Positions 1-9,416 are shown, counted from the first letter of the stretch. The stretch: DNA of 58,940 bases from Bacteroidia bacterium (GCA_030430535.1 JAUIKY010000020.1:1-58940), one strand, 5' to 3'. Made by a program: numbers and translations. The notes: generated by a model from the sequence alone, not told the origin.

Positions 1-1
1 A

Positions 2-82
2 AACAAACTCTTAAAACAAGCTTTTGCAATAGCAAAATCTGGAAGACCTTATGATGAAAATTATGTCTCTAAATTATCCTAA
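2..82 (+). CDS. C-terminal end of an unidentified protein, possibly an IS transposase
   Basis: An open frame runs in from the window edge for 26 codons and stops at TAA 80-82. The peptide includes KLLKQAFAIAKSGRPYDENY. The lysine-rich amphipathic tail followed by PYDENY recalls the C termini of some Bacteroidota insertion-sequence transposases (IS110/IS116-like), but this is a weak resemblance from memory and the rest of the gene is outside the window. It converges on the ATPase gene at 125-2002. A transposase remnant would fit an accessory patch at this end of the window. Confidence 0.35.
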   Translation, partial: NKLLKQAFAIAKSGRPYDENYVSKLS

Positions 83-124
83 ATAGACTTGTTTTTTAAC
101 TCAGATCTTTGTTGGCATTAGTAT

Positions 125-2002
125 TTAGTTCAATTTTAATGAATTATTCACAATTTCAATCGGATTACTTCCTTTTTTTATTTTTAAAGGAAACCCATTT
201 ACTTCGAGAATATCAGATGCTAAATTAACAATCAAATATATGTCTTCACCTTCCACTTCTATGGTCAAATCAAATAAACTAGATTTTGCACCAAACAAAT
301 TTTTTGAATATATTTTTAGCTCATTTTCAGTAGTTTCATTATTGATTTTTGCTAGAGCTGGTGAAACTATAGCGAGCAATAAATCACGAATTGCCTCAGC
401 TTCATTTATCTTTTCTGCTTGAGAGCAGTAGTTCAAAGCTCTTATTATATCAGAGTAATTTGAAGCCACGTTTTCAGTTGTTTCGCTTATTAATCCATTT
501 ACCTCGTAAGAAGCAGCATTTGGTTTTTCATCATTCGTAAGAGTTGATACGTACTGATAATATGCTTCGATTGTGCCCTTTCTTAAGATGAAACAACCTA
601 ATTTTTCTAGAAGTTCTAGTAGTCTTGAAAGTCTACTTTTTATAGTGAGCCAATTACTTCCATTATTAATTGAAGATATAGTAGAATCATCAGTTGTAAA
701 TAACCAACAAAAAGCACTTCTTCTTTTGGCAATTAACTCATCTTTATCCGTGTCTCTATTAATCCAATAATAATGTTGTTCTGCGTGAGATTGAATATCT
801 GTCCAATTATTTGCAATAAGTTGGCAGAAATCATTATAAATATTGCGGGCAAATTCTGGCGCATCTCGATGACCTAACTCACTAGCATAAATATTTGCCT
901 TTTCAAGAGTGGTAAACACACTAATAATGTCTAAATTATCCGTTAATGCATCCGCATCTCCAAGTAATGCAGGTTTTTTACCTATAAGTCTCATTAGTTT
1001 AATAACTACTGGAAATTGTCCCTTTCCCGTAACAGGTAAAATTTGTGAACCTGCAGCCTCTAGATTTATATTAAGTTTTCTATTTATTGCTGAACAAATA
1101 ATTTCATCGCTAGGACCTTCAACAAGAAGTGGTGAATGACAAAAAAGAGCTAATTTATGTTCTTGCCCAAGCCTAGTCAAAAGTGCCTGTAATTTTCTAC
1201 TTTGAAATTCTCCAATGGTTGGGTCAATTTGAACAGGTTGGTCTAAAATATCTTGGCAGAAAACAATTGTTGATAATTGTTGAACCGAACTAATTTCAAT
1301 AAATTCCGTTGAATGAATAGAGATAAATACCAATTTCTTTCCTGGTTGATTATTTGCACCAGCTACCTTAATAATTTCATCCATTACAAATGATTGTAAT
1401 TGTGGATGTAGAGATACTTCTGGTTCATCAATTAATAAGCAACCCACTTCGTCATCATAAAGTGATGCAAGAATTGCAACTAAATGTAAAAGTCCACTTG
1501 CTTCTCTTGCAGAGGAATAATTATTATTATTTGTTTCGTCAACTCTAGAAAAAAAAACTTTAAGAACTCCACCATCCCAATCTAATGTCAAATCACGTTT
1601 GAAGAGTTTTCTCAACCTTTCTTGCACTTTTATAAGAATATCAGGTCTTTCCGAAAGTGTTCCAAAATCACCTAGAATTGTCTCATTTTGATGTCTACGA
1701 GTAGTTGATGATTTGTTACCAAATGTAGCTTCATCAAATCTAGGTCGCCCTCCTCTTTGTCCATCGTAATCTGAGCGATAAGTTTCCATTGGACCCAATC
1801 TGCCAGCAGACACATATCTTATCTTTTTTCTATTAGAATGAGTTCCTAAGCTATTTTTTAGTCCTCTAAGAAGTTGTGTTTTCCCAGAGCCATTTGGTCC
1901 TAAAAATGTTGTTATTCCTCCATTGACTTTTATCGTCTTATTTTGAATGCCTGTAATTCCAGATTGGTTTAGTTGTATTGTGATGTCAAATGGAAATGTC
2001 AT
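125..2002 (-). CDS. OLD-like AAA ATPase with C-terminal TOPRIM nuclease domain
   Basis: 625 aa. The N-terminal half is an ABC/SMC-type ATPase: Walker A GPNGSGKT at residues 35-42, a signature-like SSAREASG near 165 and Walker B LLIDEPE near 190. A TOPRIM-like segment follows, with the acidic motif LLVEGPSDE near 295 and GDADAL near 348, the order found in OLD (overcoming lysogenization defect) family nucleases. The last 270 residues are helical and I do not recognise them. Family knowledge: OLD proteins are ATP-regulated DNA nucleases often found in phage defence. No UvrD-like GajB partner lies upstream, and the downstream side is the window edge, so it is either a single-gene OLD or part of a system cut by the window. 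It is AT-rich. The start ATG follows an AT-rich leader and a palindrome at 2030-2053. Confidence 0.75.
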   Translation of the reverse strand: MTFPFDITIQLNQSGITGIQNKTIKVNGGITTFLGPNGSGKTQLLRGLKNSLGTHSNRKKIRYVSAGRLGPMETYRSDYDGQRGGRPRFDEATFGNKSSTTRRHQNETILGDFGTLSERPDILIKVQERLRKLFKRDLTLDWDGGVLKVFFSRVDETNNNNYSSAREASGLLHLVAILASLYDDEVGCLLIDEPEVSLHPQLQSFVMDEIIKVAGANNQPGKKLVFISIHSTEFIEISSVQQLSTIVFCQDILDQPVQIDPTIGEFQSRKLQALLTRLGQEHKLALFCHSPLLVEGPSDEIICSAINRKLNINLEAAGSQILPVTGKGQFPVVIKLMRLIGKKPALLGDADALTDNLDIISVFTTLEKANIYASELGHRDAPEFARNIYNDFCQLIANNWTDIQSHAEQHYYWINRDTDKDELIAKRRSAFCWLFTTDDSTISSINNGSNWLTIKSRLSRLLELLEKLGCFILRKGTIEAYYQYVSTLTNDEKPNAASYEVNGLISETTENVASNYSDIIRALNYCSQAEKINEAEAIRDLLLAIVSPALAKINNETTENELKIYSKNLFGAKSSLFDLTIEVEGEDIYLIVNLASDILEVNGFPLKIKKGSNPIEIVNNSLKLN

Positions 2003-2029
2003 ATGTTTTTTATATTAATGCCAACGGTT

Positions 2030-2053
2030 GACTAAACACAATTGCGTTTAGTC
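2030..2053. repeat. Near-perfect 24-bp palindrome upstream of the OLD-like gene
   Basis: The arms GACTAAAC (2030-2037) and GTTTAGTC (2046-2053) flank a CAATTG core. Only one symmetrical position pair fails to match. It lies 28 bp upstream of the start of the ATPase gene on the minus strand, so it could be an operator or a hairpin in the leader; no regulator is known. Confidence 0.5.
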
Positions 2054-2218
2054 TCATTAAATTTATAGCCTGACGAATATAGTAAAAAATCCTACAACAT
2101 GAAGGGACCTCGTTTTAAAAAATCTCAACACCGAGCTACTTTAAATAAGCCTAAGGTTTTATACAACATCACATTTAGGTTAAACTAAAAACGATAAGCA
2201 TTAATCCATTACCGGTTT

Positions 2219-2869
2219 ATGTTGTTTTTTTATAGCAAAAAATTAATTATGGGGTTGTTGGCATGTTTGGTATTGGGGTTTGCTGTGGCAACGGTGGGCA
2301 GTATTACGCCCAGTTTTTTAAATATGACGGTGGTTAAGTTCAGTTTAAACCGCGGGAGAACTGCCGCCTTTTATCTTATTGCCGGGTTTGCAACGGTACT
2401 GTTTTTCCAGGCGAATTTGGGGGCCTACCTATCAAACGTGTTAATGGAGAATTCTGAATACATTACCGCAATCCAAAAATTGGGTACGGCCATTTTGCTG
2501 TTGCTTTCCATTAATTTTTTTAGGCTGCATTTTACTTCTGGAAAAAGAGTAAAAAAAGTAGAAACCGACAAATCTCAAGCTTATTTGCATGGGGTGGGCA
2601 TGTCGCTTTTAAACACTTTTGCTATTCCGTTTTACTTTACCACGCTTTCTTTGTTAATTGCTCTGGAGTATTTTAAGTATTCGTTTGAAAATAGCTTGTT
2701 TTTCTCCATAGGTTCTACTTTGGGGTCGTTTTGTTTGTACGCTTTGTATGCGATTGTGGCCAGTAAGATTGAGCATAAACTCGCTTTTATAGCCACAAAA
2801 ATGAACTTAGTTTTGGCGGGCATCACCGGTGTAGTAGGGCTAGGAAATTTAATTTACTTGCTTAAATAA
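2219..2869 (+). CDS. LysE-family membrane transporter
   Basis: 216 aa with about six hydrophobic helices. The first begins near residue 11 (GLLACLVLGFAVAT) and the last ends at the C terminus, matching the LysE/RhtB exporter size and layout. The loop after the first helix, SITPSFLNMTVVKFSLNRG, sits where LysE proteins have the conserved small, proline-rich loop. Family members export amino acids or related small metabolites across the inner membrane; the substrate cannot be read from sequence. ATG 2219 follows a long non-coding leader; an internal ATG at 2249 is an alternative start. It converges on the DUF192 gene with an 11-bp gap. Confidence 0.7.
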   Translation: MLFFYSKKLIMGLLACLVLGFAVATVGSITPSFLNMTVVKFSLNRGRTAAFYLIAGFATVLFFQANLGAYLSNVLMENSEYITAIQKLGTAILLLLSINFFRLHFTSGKRVKKVETDKSQAYLHGVGMSLLNTFAIPFYFTTLSLLIALEYFKYSFENSLFFSIGSTLGSFCLYALYAIVASKIEHKLAFIATKMNLVLAGITGVVGLGNLIYLLK

Positions 2870-2879
2870 AAAGGACCAT

Positions 2880-3356
2880 CTAAAACGCCAAACTATCGCC
2901 AAGCTGTAAATTCCAAGTATCGGCCAGTCCGGCATTCACTTCCAAAACATATTGTGCGGGTTGGTTGGAAGGCAACGACGACTCATCAAAAGGTTTCGCG
3001 TTTTTTTGGAAACTCACAATTTTTTTGTCGGCAGAAACATAAATCAAGTCCAATGGGATTTGGGTGTTTTTCATGTAGAAAAAGCGGGGTTGCTCGTTGT
3101 CAAAAACAAACAGCATCCCTTGAGTGTTTTTCATGCTGCTGCGGTACATGAGTCCCGTTTCCCGGTCGAACTCGGTATCGGCAATTTCAATATCCAAAGT
3201 CACCGTAGTAGAATCGGCAGCTTTATAAATGGTAAGTTCGCCTTCTATCTTAAAACTGACTTCAGTTTGCTTAATGCTTTTCTTTTCGTTTTTACACGCC
3301 GAAACGGTTAATAAACAACCCACTGAAACCAGTAATAAAGCACGTTTTAAAAGCAT
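2880..3356 (-). CDS. DUF192 lipoprotein
   Basis: I place the start at ATG 3356, one base after the lgt stop, giving about 158 aa. A longer reading from 3389 would overlap lgt. The N terminus is a lipoprotein signal with the Cys in LLTVSACKNEKKS. The body shows the DUF192 core: EIADTEFDRETGLMYRSSM, GMLFVFDNEQPRFFYMKNT, IPLDLIYV and a final VLEVNAGLADTW. DUF192 proteins are small periplasmic or outer-membrane beta-rich proteins of unknown function. Tight coupling to lgt, which makes the diacylglyceryl anchor it needs, is usual in this family. Confidence 0.85.
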   Translation of the reverse strand: MLLKRALLLVSVGCLLTVSACKNEKKSIKQTEVSFKIEGELTIYKAADSTTVTLDIEIADTEFDRETGLMYRSSMKNTQGMLFVFDNEQPRFFYMKNTQIPLDLIYVSADKKIVSFQKNAKPFDESSLPSNQPAQYVLEVNAGLADTWNLQLGDSLAF

Positions 3357-3357
3357 C

Positions 3358-4281
3358 TTATTGTACTTCGGTTTTGGGTTTGTAAACAAACATGAAATAG
3401 AGCCCGATTAATATAAACGGAATACTAAGCCACTGCCCAGTGTTTAAACCAAACCAATTAATGTATTCTTCACCCTGTGGCTCTTTGGCGAATTCCACAA
3501 AAAAGCGGATGCTCCAAAGCAGGATTAAAAACAGCCCGAACAAAAAGCCAGTACGATTCTTTTTTTCGGTTTTTGAGTAGAAATACCACAAAATTAAAAA
3601 CACGAAAATGTAGCAAAACGATTCGTAAAGTTGAGCAGGGTGGCGGTACGGCACTTGCTCTAAAAGTTCGGGGTTGGCAGCAATAGCATCATAGGCCTTC
3701 TGTACGTTTTTAGTGCCCGCAATGCGCATGGCTTCGTATTTATTATAATAGTCTTGAATGAAGCGCACGCCAAACGGGAAGTCGCCCGATTCCTTACCGA
3801 TGATTTCAGAATTGATAAAATTTCCAATACGGATAAAAATAGCACCCGAGGCTACCGAAATCACCACGCGGTCTAAAATCCAAAGCAACGATTTGTACTT
3901 ATATTTTCTGCGGTACAGATACATGCCTATAATAATACCAATAGCGGCACCGTGGCTGGCAAGCCCTTGGAATCCGGTAAACTCAAAACCACCTTTAAAT
4001 TTGAACGGTAAAAAGATGCTGAAAAAATCTTCTGAAATTAATTCCGATTGATAAAACAACACATGGCCCAAACGTGCGCCCAACATGGTAGCCAACACGG
4101 TGTAAATAAAAAGTGGGTCTAAATAATCCAGCGACACCTTTTCTTTGGTGAAAATACGTTTCATGATGTACCACCCTAAAATAAAGGCTACCACCCACAT
4201 AAGGCTGTAAAAATGGAGTTTGAAATTTCCGGCAATATCAATGCCCGTTATGGGATTCCAATCGAATTTTAAGAGTTGCAT
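3358..4281 (-). CDS. lgt: Prolipoprotein diacylglyceryl transferase
   Basis: 307 aa integral membrane enzyme that transfers diacylglycerol from phosphatidylglycerol to the lipobox cysteine of prolipoproteins in the inner membrane. About seven hydrophobic segments are visible. Family motifs include MLGARLGHVLFYQ near residue 65, the Lgt signature region GNFINSEIIGKESGDFPFG (near 150-170) and YRHPAQLYES near 210. The C-terminal helix is followed by a short basic tail. It is the first gene of a two-gene unit with the DUF192 lipoprotein. Start ATG 4281 has an AT-rich leader of about 55 bp before the cyclophilin gene end. Confidence 0.95.
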   Translation of the reverse strand: MQLLKFDWNPITGIDIAGNFKLHFYSLMWVVAFILGWYIMKRIFTKEKVSLDYLDPLFIYTVLATMLGARLGHVLFYQSELISEDFFSIFLPFKFKGGFEFTGFQGLASHGAAIGIIIGMYLYRRKYKYKSLLWILDRVVISVASGAIFIRIGNFINSEIIGKESGDFPFGVRFIQDYYNKYEAMRIAGTKNVQKAYDAIAANPELLEQVPYRHPAQLYESFCYIFVFLILWYFYSKTEKKNRTGFLFGLFLILLWSIRFFVEFAKEPQGEEYINWFGLNTGQWLSIPFILIGLYFMFVYKPKTEVQ

Positions 4282-4336
4282 ACGTGTTGTTTTTCACCGT
4301 AAATATAACGGATAGAATAGGGTTTAGTGTTAAAAT

Positions 4337-5494
4337 TTATTTAAGAAGTTTTATAATGTCCACTTCAAAAATAAGGTTCGATTTTCCAGGTATGCCACGC
4401 GTGCCCGATTCGCCATAGGCCAAATGGTACGGGATGAATAGGGTGGCTTTGTCGCCAACGCTAAGTTGTTGTAAGCCTTCCTTAAACCCGGGAATCATCC
4501 CCGCATTTGGGCCAATATTGGCGGTAATGGGTTGGTAGCGGTCCATGGCTTTGCGTTTGGGGTTTACGGCATCGAGAGCTTCGGCCGTTTCGAGCTTACT
4601 GGTTTCCAAAAGCTTTCCGTTTTCAAAATAAACGGCGTAGTGCACCAAAACTTCGGCATCTTCGGGGAGCTTTTCACCCGTTCCTTTTTCGGAAATGTAA
4701 TATTGCAATCCGGAATCCATAGTTGTGGCTTCCAATTGTTGTGCATCAAATTTTTCTTTGGACGCCTTTACAATGGCTTCGGCCTTCGCCGCTTTTTCTT
4801 TTTCCATACGCTCGGCCTTGGCTAATTGGTTTTTGAATACCTCGGGGGCATCAAACTTTTTGGCCAATTTACCTTTGCGGATGATTTTAATGTGTTGGAT
4901 GGTGTCGTTTTGCTCAATGGAATCGACAACCTCAAGCCCAAGTACCACTTCGCCAAAAACAGTATGGCAACTCACACGGCGGTCTTCACAGTCTTTAGGG
5001 TAGCCTTCTTCGTCGTAAGCATCCAACCAGGGGGTGGCTTTGTGGGTAATGTAAAATTGGCTGCCATTGGTGCCAAAGCCCGAATTGGCCATTGCCAAAA
5101 TGCCCTTTTTGTCATGTTTTAAATCGGGGTGGAACTCATCATTAAAACGGTAACCTGGATTGCCAGAGCCGTCGCCGTTGGGATCGCCACCCTGGATCAT
5201 AAAGTCGGGAATCACGCGATGGAATACCAGTCCGTCGTAAAAATTCTTCTTTTTAAGGGAATCGGCAACCAAGGTGTTGGTGCCTTCGGCCAACGATACA
5301 AAATTAGCTACCGTAGTGGGGGTTTTTTCCTGTTCCAGCTTGGCAACCATAATGCCTTTGTTGGTAATGAATTCAGCATACATGCCGTCTTCCAGTTCTG
5401 GGTAAGGGGCTTTGCAGCCCGTTAATTGAATCAATAAAATAAACAGTAAAGCTTTGCCAAAGAGATGGGGGTGTGCCATGTTAATTCGTTTCAT
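4337..5494 (-). CDS. Lipoprotein peptidyl-prolyl isomerase: cyclophilin-FKBP fusion
   Basis: 385 aa. The lipoprotein signal ends at LIQLTGC. Residues about 40-210 form a cyclophilin domain with [40 protein letters not shown] and [16 protein letters not shown] charged helical linker at about 210-260 ([15 protein letters not shown]) leads to an FKBP domain at about 270-385 ([42 protein letters not shown] cut here as the flap). It would fold exported proteins at the periplasm/outer membrane. The ORF overlaps gldI by 14 bp; a second ATG at 5479 would remove the overlap. It forms a likely operon with gldI and the DHH phosphoesterase. Confidence 0.9.
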   Translation of the reverse strand: MKRINMAHPHLFGKALLFILLIQLTGCKAPYPELEDGMYAEFITNKGIMVAKLEQEKTPTTVANFVSLAEGTNTLVADSLKKKNFYDGLVFHRVIPDFMIQGGDPNGDGSGNPGYRFNDEFHPDLKHDKKGILAMANSGFGTNGSQFYITHKATPWLDAYDEEGYPKDCEDRRVSCHTVFGEVVLGLEVVDSIEQNDTIQHIKIIRKGKLAKKFDAPEVFKNQLAKAERMEKEKAAKAEAIVKASKEKFDAQQLEATTMDSGLQYYISEKGTGEKLPEDAEVLVHYAVYFENGKLLETSKLETAEALDAVNPKRKAMDRYQPITANIGPNAGMIPGFKEGLQQLSVGDKATLFIPYHLAYGESGTRGIPGKSNLIFEVDIIKLLK

Positions 5495-6026
5495 TAGGAG
5501 TAATAGAATTTACGGTTACTTCACAAATTAAGGGGGTGTTGCTGCCAATGCGGTTTTCGTCGCCATAATAACCATAAGCCTTTTGTGACGGAAATAAAAA
5601 CGTAACGGTTTCGCCGGTTTTCATTAGTTTTAAACCTTCGCGTAGCCCAGTGAACAGTTCTTCTTTGTCCATGGCGTAGGTCTGTGTTTTTAAATCTTCA
5701 GCTGAATAAATCACGGAACCGTTAAGCGATTTTACATCATAATCGAAGTTGACGATGTCGCCAAAATCGGGTGTTTTTAAAGAATCGTTTTCAACTTTAT
5801 TGTTGTAGTAGTACCAAAAACCGCTTTCGGAAGCAAGGTAATCCAGTTGTTTTTGTTTCAGAAGTTTTTCGATGGAAGCTTGTTCTTTGGCATTCAGCTT
5901 TTTATTTCGTTCTACCGAAACGTTAATAAATGAGCCGGTTTTTACCGAAATAGGTCGACGGGCTTCGGGAGTTTTACAGCCAATAAGCAATAAAACAAAA
6001 GCGATTTTTATGAGTTTATTCATCAT
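5481..6026 (-). CDS. gldI: Gliding-motility-associated FKBP-type isomerase GldI
   Basis: 181 aa lipoprotein (signal ending FVLLLIGC). The C-terminal FKBP fold shows [36 protein letters not shown] and [19 protein letters not shown]. Length, lipobox and neighbourhood fit GldI, a peptidyl-prolyl isomerase required for gliding and type IX secretion in Flavobacterium johnsoniae. It starts inside the end of the upstream DHH phosphoesterase gene (11-bp overlap) and runs into the cyclophilin-FKBP gene, so the three genes are probably co-transcribed and translationally coupled. Confidence 0.88.
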   Translation of the reverse strand: MMNKLIKIAFVLLLIGCKTPEARRPISVKTGSFINVSVERNKKLNAKEQASIEKLLKQKQLDYLASESGFWYYYNNKVENDSLKTPDFGDIVNFDYDVKSLNGSVIYSAEDLKTQTYAMDKEELFTGLREGLKLMKTGETVTFLFPSQKAYGYYGDENRIGSNTPLICEVTVNSITPNETN

Positions 6027-7035
6027 TCAGGGCTTTGTTATAACTAGGCAATATACTAATAAATTTTTCAACCGTTTCGTTTAAAGTGAGTTCGCTCCTG
6101 CCTCCAGCCGCATTGATGTGTCCGCCACCGTTAAAATGTGCTCTCGACATTTCGTTTACAGAGAAATTTCCTTTAGAACGCAACGATATTTTAACGATGC
6201 CCTCCTGTTTGTCTTCAATAAAAATGGCTGCCAAAACGATACCTTCCAAGGAAAGCCCGTAGTTAACCACGCCTTCGGTATCTCCTTTTTTATAGTTGAA
6301 CTGGTTGAGTTCTTCCTGCGAAAGCGTAATGTAAGCGGTTCGCGATTCGGGAATAACTTTTAAATTGCTTAGTGCCCGACCCAGTAATTGAAGCCTTTCG
6401 TAGCTGTTGCTATCGTAAATATTGTTGTGTATTTCGGCATTATTAGCGCCTTTTTCAATTAATTCTGCGATAACCCGGTGGGTGGTGCTGGTGGTCGACG
6501 CAAAGCGGAACGACCCCGTATCGGTCATAATGCCCACGTACAAACAGGTGGCGGTGTCTTTGTCGATTAAACTCGCATCACCAAGCCTGTCTATAAAATT
6601 ATAGACCATTTCGCAAGTAGAACTCATGCTCACATCGCTGTAAGTAAACTGGGCGTAATCGTCGGGCGATTGATGGTGGTCAATCATAATTTTGATAGCT
6701 TGGCTGTTGGCCAAAACCGGTTCCATATCGCCTGTTCTGTGGAATGCGTTAAAATCTAAAGTAAAAATCACATCGGCATCGTTGATTAGGGCATCACAAA
6801 ATCGCGATTGCGAATCATACTTCAGTATGGCATCGCTGCCAGGAATCCATTTTAAAAACGAAGGGAATTCGTTGGGCACCACAACATGTACTTTATGGTT
6901 GCCTTTTAAAAGGTAATGGCAAAGCCCCAATGACGAACCAATGGCGTCGCCATCGGGGTTTTTATGCGGAACGATAACAATCTTTTTTTTAGTGCTCAAT
7001 AAGGCTTTAACGCCTGCAATATCATGTTTTTCCAT
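6016..7035 (-). CDS. nrnA: DHH-family bifunctional oligoribonuclease/pAp phosphatase (NrnA-like)
   Basis: 339 aa. DHH motifs run in order: VPHKNPDGDAIGSSLG near residue 22, a metal-binding Asp in FTLDFNAFHRTG near 90 and the name-giving DHH in MIDHHQSPDD near 138. TDTGSFRFASTTSTTHR follows near 190. The DHHA1 domain ends with the glycine-rich GGGHINAAGG near 310. NrnA-type enzymes degrade nano-RNAs and hydrolyse 3',5'-phosphoadenosine. It is the first gene of the gldI operon. A dispersed repeat lies just upstream (7057-7180). Confidence 0.9.
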   Translation of the reverse strand: MEKHDIAGVKALLSTKKKIVIVPHKNPDGDAIGSSLGLCHYLLKGNHKVHVVVPNEFPSFLKWIPGSDAILKYDSQSRFCDALINDADVIFTLDFNAFHRTGDMEPVLANSQAIKIMIDHHQSPDDYAQFTYSDVSMSSTCEMVYNFIDRLGDASLIDKDTATCLYVGIMTDTGSFRFASTTSTTHRVIAELIEKGANNAEIHNNIYDSNSYERLQLLGRALSNLKVIPESRTAYITLSQEELNQFNYKKGDTEGVVNYGLSLEGIVLAAIFIEDKQEGIVKISLRSKGNFSVNEMSRAHFNGGGHINAAGGRSELTLNETVEKFISILPSYNKALNDE

Positions 7036-7056
7036 AGGTGGCGAAGATACGATAAT

Positions 7057-7180
7057 GAACCCATTTAGACTTTTTCAACGGACCAAAAATTGCTGCTTTT
7101 TACCCATTTTTTGTCCAAGTAATCCAAAAAGTTTGCAACTGAGCAAAAAGGCAATTGATTTTAGCTTCAATTTTAAAACT
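7057..7180. repeat. Dispersed repeat, copy A, upstream of nrnA
   Basis: Shares long blocks with 35210-35360. The shared pieces, in order on the plus strand, are GAACCCATTTA-ACTTTTTCAA, an A/T-rich AAAAATTG block, CCCATT, CAACTGA-CAAAAA and ATTTTAGCTTCAAT. Copy A lacks the central part of copy B that contains a small inverted repeat. In both places the GAACCC end faces the start of a minus-strand gene (nrnA here, udk at copy B), about 20-30 bp from the ATG. Confidence 0.7.
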
Positions 7181-7209
7181 TGTTATGGGGCTTTTTAAAA
7201 TGACATCAC

Positions 7210-7239
7210 TTGCATTTCTTTAGAAATACATTACTTTTG
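7210..7239 (+). promoter_or_regulatory. Bacteroidota-type promoter for ndk
   Basis: TACTTTTG at 7232-7239 matches the TAnnTTTG -7 consensus. TTG at 7210-7212 lies 19 bp upstream as a -33 element. The ndk start follows 22 bp downstream of the -7 box. Confidence 0.7.
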
Positions 7240-7261
7240 CAGCACAAATAAAAACACAGAA

Positions 7262-7681
7262 ATGGCAACAAATAGAACATTTACCATGCTTAAGCCCGAT
7301 GCGGTTGAAAAAGGACACATTGGTGCGATCTTAGAAAAAATTTCAGCTTCTGGATTTAAAATCGTAGCAATGAAATTAACCCAAATGACCAAAGCTGATG
7401 CCGAGGAATTCTACGGAATCCATAAAGAGCGTCCGTTTTTCGGAGAGTTGGTAGAGTACATGACGCGTGGCCCCATTGTGGCTGCCATTTTGGAGAAAGA
7501 CAATGCGGTAGAGGATTTTAGAACTTTGATTGGGGCAACGAACCCAGCTGATGCGGCCGAAGGGACCATTAGAAAAATGTACGCCGATTCTATTAGCGAA
7601 AATGCCGTGCACGGTAGCGATAGTGACGAGAATGCTGCTATTGAAGGTGCTTTTCACTTCTCAGGTCGCGAAACGTTCTAA
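7262..7681 (+). CDS. ndk: Nucleoside-diphosphate kinase
   Basis: 139 aa, the normal length for a bacterial NDK. It transfers the gamma phosphate of ATP to NDPs through a phosphohistidine. The start [15 protein letters not shown], the nucleotide-binding [19 protein letters not shown] and the active-site segment [15 protein letters not shown] with His117 are all intact. It has its own promoter (7210-7239) and a downstream hairpin terminator (7714-7736), so it is most likely monocistronic. Confidence 0.97.
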   Translation: MATNRTFTMLKPDAVEKGHIGAILEKISASGFKIVAMKLTQMTKADAEEFYGIHKERPFFGELVEYMTRGPIVAAILEKDNAVEDFRTLIGATNPADAAEGTIRKMYADSISENAVHGSDSDENAAIEGAFHFSGRETF

Positions 7682-7713
7682 AAATAAACATAAGGTTACT
7701 ATATTTTAAAATC

Positions 7714-7736
7714 CCGCCACTGGCGGTTTTTTTTTT
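7714..7736 (+). terminator. Rho-independent terminator after ndk
   Basis: Stem CCGCC / GGCGG with an ACT loop followed by ten T residues, 33 bp after the ndk stop. Confidence 0.85.
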
Positions 7737-7897
7737 GTGCCCAAGCCAGCTGCCCAAATCCCCAAAAATGGGGATTGATAAATTCTCGCATAATAACTAC
7801 TTTGTAAGACTAAGCCTCTTTTAGAGGTGGAGGTGCTTATGCTTTTCCAAGAGAATAGACTTGCACCGTATTTTCTAAAAAACTTATTGACGGAATT

Positions 7898-9346
7898 ATG
7901 GCTAAATTTTACAAATCTCCGGGAGTTTATATCCAAAATATGGGGCGATTTCCGTCGTCTATCGCTCAGGTAGAAACGGCCATTCCTGCGTTTATAGGCA
8001 ACACCCAACTGCTTAATGGTGTTGGGGCTTTTCAGCCTCAAAGAATTTCATCGCTTTTAGAATATCAGCATTATTTTGGAACCTCTGTGCCTCAGGGTTT
8101 CCATGTAAAGGTTAGGGTTGAAAAACAAGGCGGTAATATTACAAATATTGATGTTGCTTGGGCTGACGGAAACCCGACGAATGCTTCCGAATTAGTGCCT
8201 TATAATCCAATGTATTATGCCATGCAATTGTATTTTGCCAATGGTGGAGGCGATTGTTATGTGGTTTCAACGGGTATACAACATGATGAAGGCGACGTTC
8301 ATAAAGCAGACATAAAAAAAGGGGTCGAGGCGCTGGAAACTAAAGATGAAGTGACGTTGATTGTAAGTCCCGATGCTTCAAAATTAAGTCCGACGAATTA
8401 TCAATCCTATTTTTCCGATCCTGTTCTAAAACAATGTTTGAAGTTGCGGGATCGCTTTGGGGTCTTCGATGTAGTAGGGGCGCATACCAAAACATCGGCC
8501 GAAGCCGTTATTCTCAGCTTCCGAACACATACCAGTAACATAAAAGAAGAGGTGAAATTCGGGGCAGCTTATTTTCCATACCTAAAAACCAATATCCATA
8601 TTTTAACCGAAGATGCTAAAGTTACCATCACGGAACACAAAGAAATTAATGATGGAGGCGCACCTGTTGATGGTGTTTTAAAAGGAAAGCATTTAGATAA
8701 TGCGATTTTTGATGACCATATTTTGGTTTACAGGGCAGCAAAGAAATATTTGGAAGCGTTTTATGCGGTGATGCCTCCATCTGCCGCTATTGTAGGGCTT
8801 TATGCCCAAGTGGACCGTACGCGAGGGGTTTGGAAAGCGCCTGCTAACGTGAGTTTAAGCCATGTGTTGACGCCTGCGTTTTCAATCAACAATCAACTGA
8901 ACGATAACTTGAATGTTGATGCATATAGCGGAAAATCAATTAATGCCATTCGGGAATTTCCAGGAAAGGGCACACTGGTTTGGGGCGCCCGTACCTTGGC
9001 CGGGAACGATAATGAATGGCGCTATATTTCGGTGAGACGGTTTTTTAACATGGTTGAAGAGTCGGTTGTAAAGGGTACAAAACATTTTGTGTTTGAGCCG
9101 AACGATGCTAATACGTGGACAAAAATTAAAGCTTTAATCGAAAATTTTTTAACTCAGCAATGGCGTGCGGGAGCTTTGGCGGGCTCTAAACCCGAGCATG
9201 CCTTTTTTGTTAAGGTGGGCTTGGGCGAAACTATGACCGCAACCGATATTTTAAATCAAAATATGAATGTTGAAATAGGCATGGCCGTGGTGAGGCCTGC
9301 CGAATTCATTATATTGAAGTTTACGCACAAGATGCCGAAAAATTGA
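7898..9346 (+). CDS. Orphan phage-tail-sheath-like protein
   Basis: 482 aa. The N terminus FYKSPGVYIQN is the classic opening of contractile tail sheath proteins. It is followed by ETAIPAFIGNT and ends with FITQQ/FLTQQWRAGALAG, KVGLGETMTATDILN and a closing beta strand VEIGMAVVRPAEFIILKF, which matches the conserved C-terminal sheath domain (phage T4 gp18/R-type pyocin/eCIS sheath). Such proteins polymerise around a tube and contract. No tube, baseplate, spike, ATPase or terminator gene lies beside it. The only followers are a lipoprotein and a small helical protein, which may form a three-gene unit. It could be a relic, or a sheath used outside an injection machine. Confidence 0.8.
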   Translation: MAKFYKSPGVYIQNMGRFPSSIAQVETAIPAFIGNTQLLNGVGAFQPQRISSLLEYQHYFGTSVPQGFHVKVRVEKQGGNITNIDVAWADGNPTNASELVPYNPMYYAMQLYFANGGGDCYVVSTGIQHDEGDVHKADIKKGVEALETKDEVTLIVSPDASKLSPTNYQSYFSDPVLKQCLKLRDRFGVFDVVGAHTKTSAEAVILSFRTHTSNIKEEVKFGAAYFPYLKTNIHILTEDAKVTITEHKEINDGGAPVDGVLKGKHLDNAIFDDHILVYRAAKKYLEAFYAVMPPSAAIVGLYAQVDRTRGVWKAPANVSLSHVLTPAFSINNQLNDNLNVDAYSGKSINAIREFPGKGTLVWGARTLAGNDNEWRYISVRRFFNMVEESVVKGTKHFVFEPNDANTWTKIKALIENFLTQQWRAGALAGSKPEHAFFVKVGLGETMTATDILNQNMNVEIGMAVVRPAEFIILKFTHKMPKN

Positions 9347-9416
9347 ACGCATGTAGGGGTAAAACTGAAATTTGGAAAAATAGAAGGGTTTTAAATATAA
9401 ACAATAACCAAAAACT

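Noticed and set aside
7898-9346. Remnant prophage
   Set aside because: No integrase, terminase, portal, capsid, tube or lysis gene is nearby, and the flanks are ordinary core genes; only the sheath gene is phage-like.
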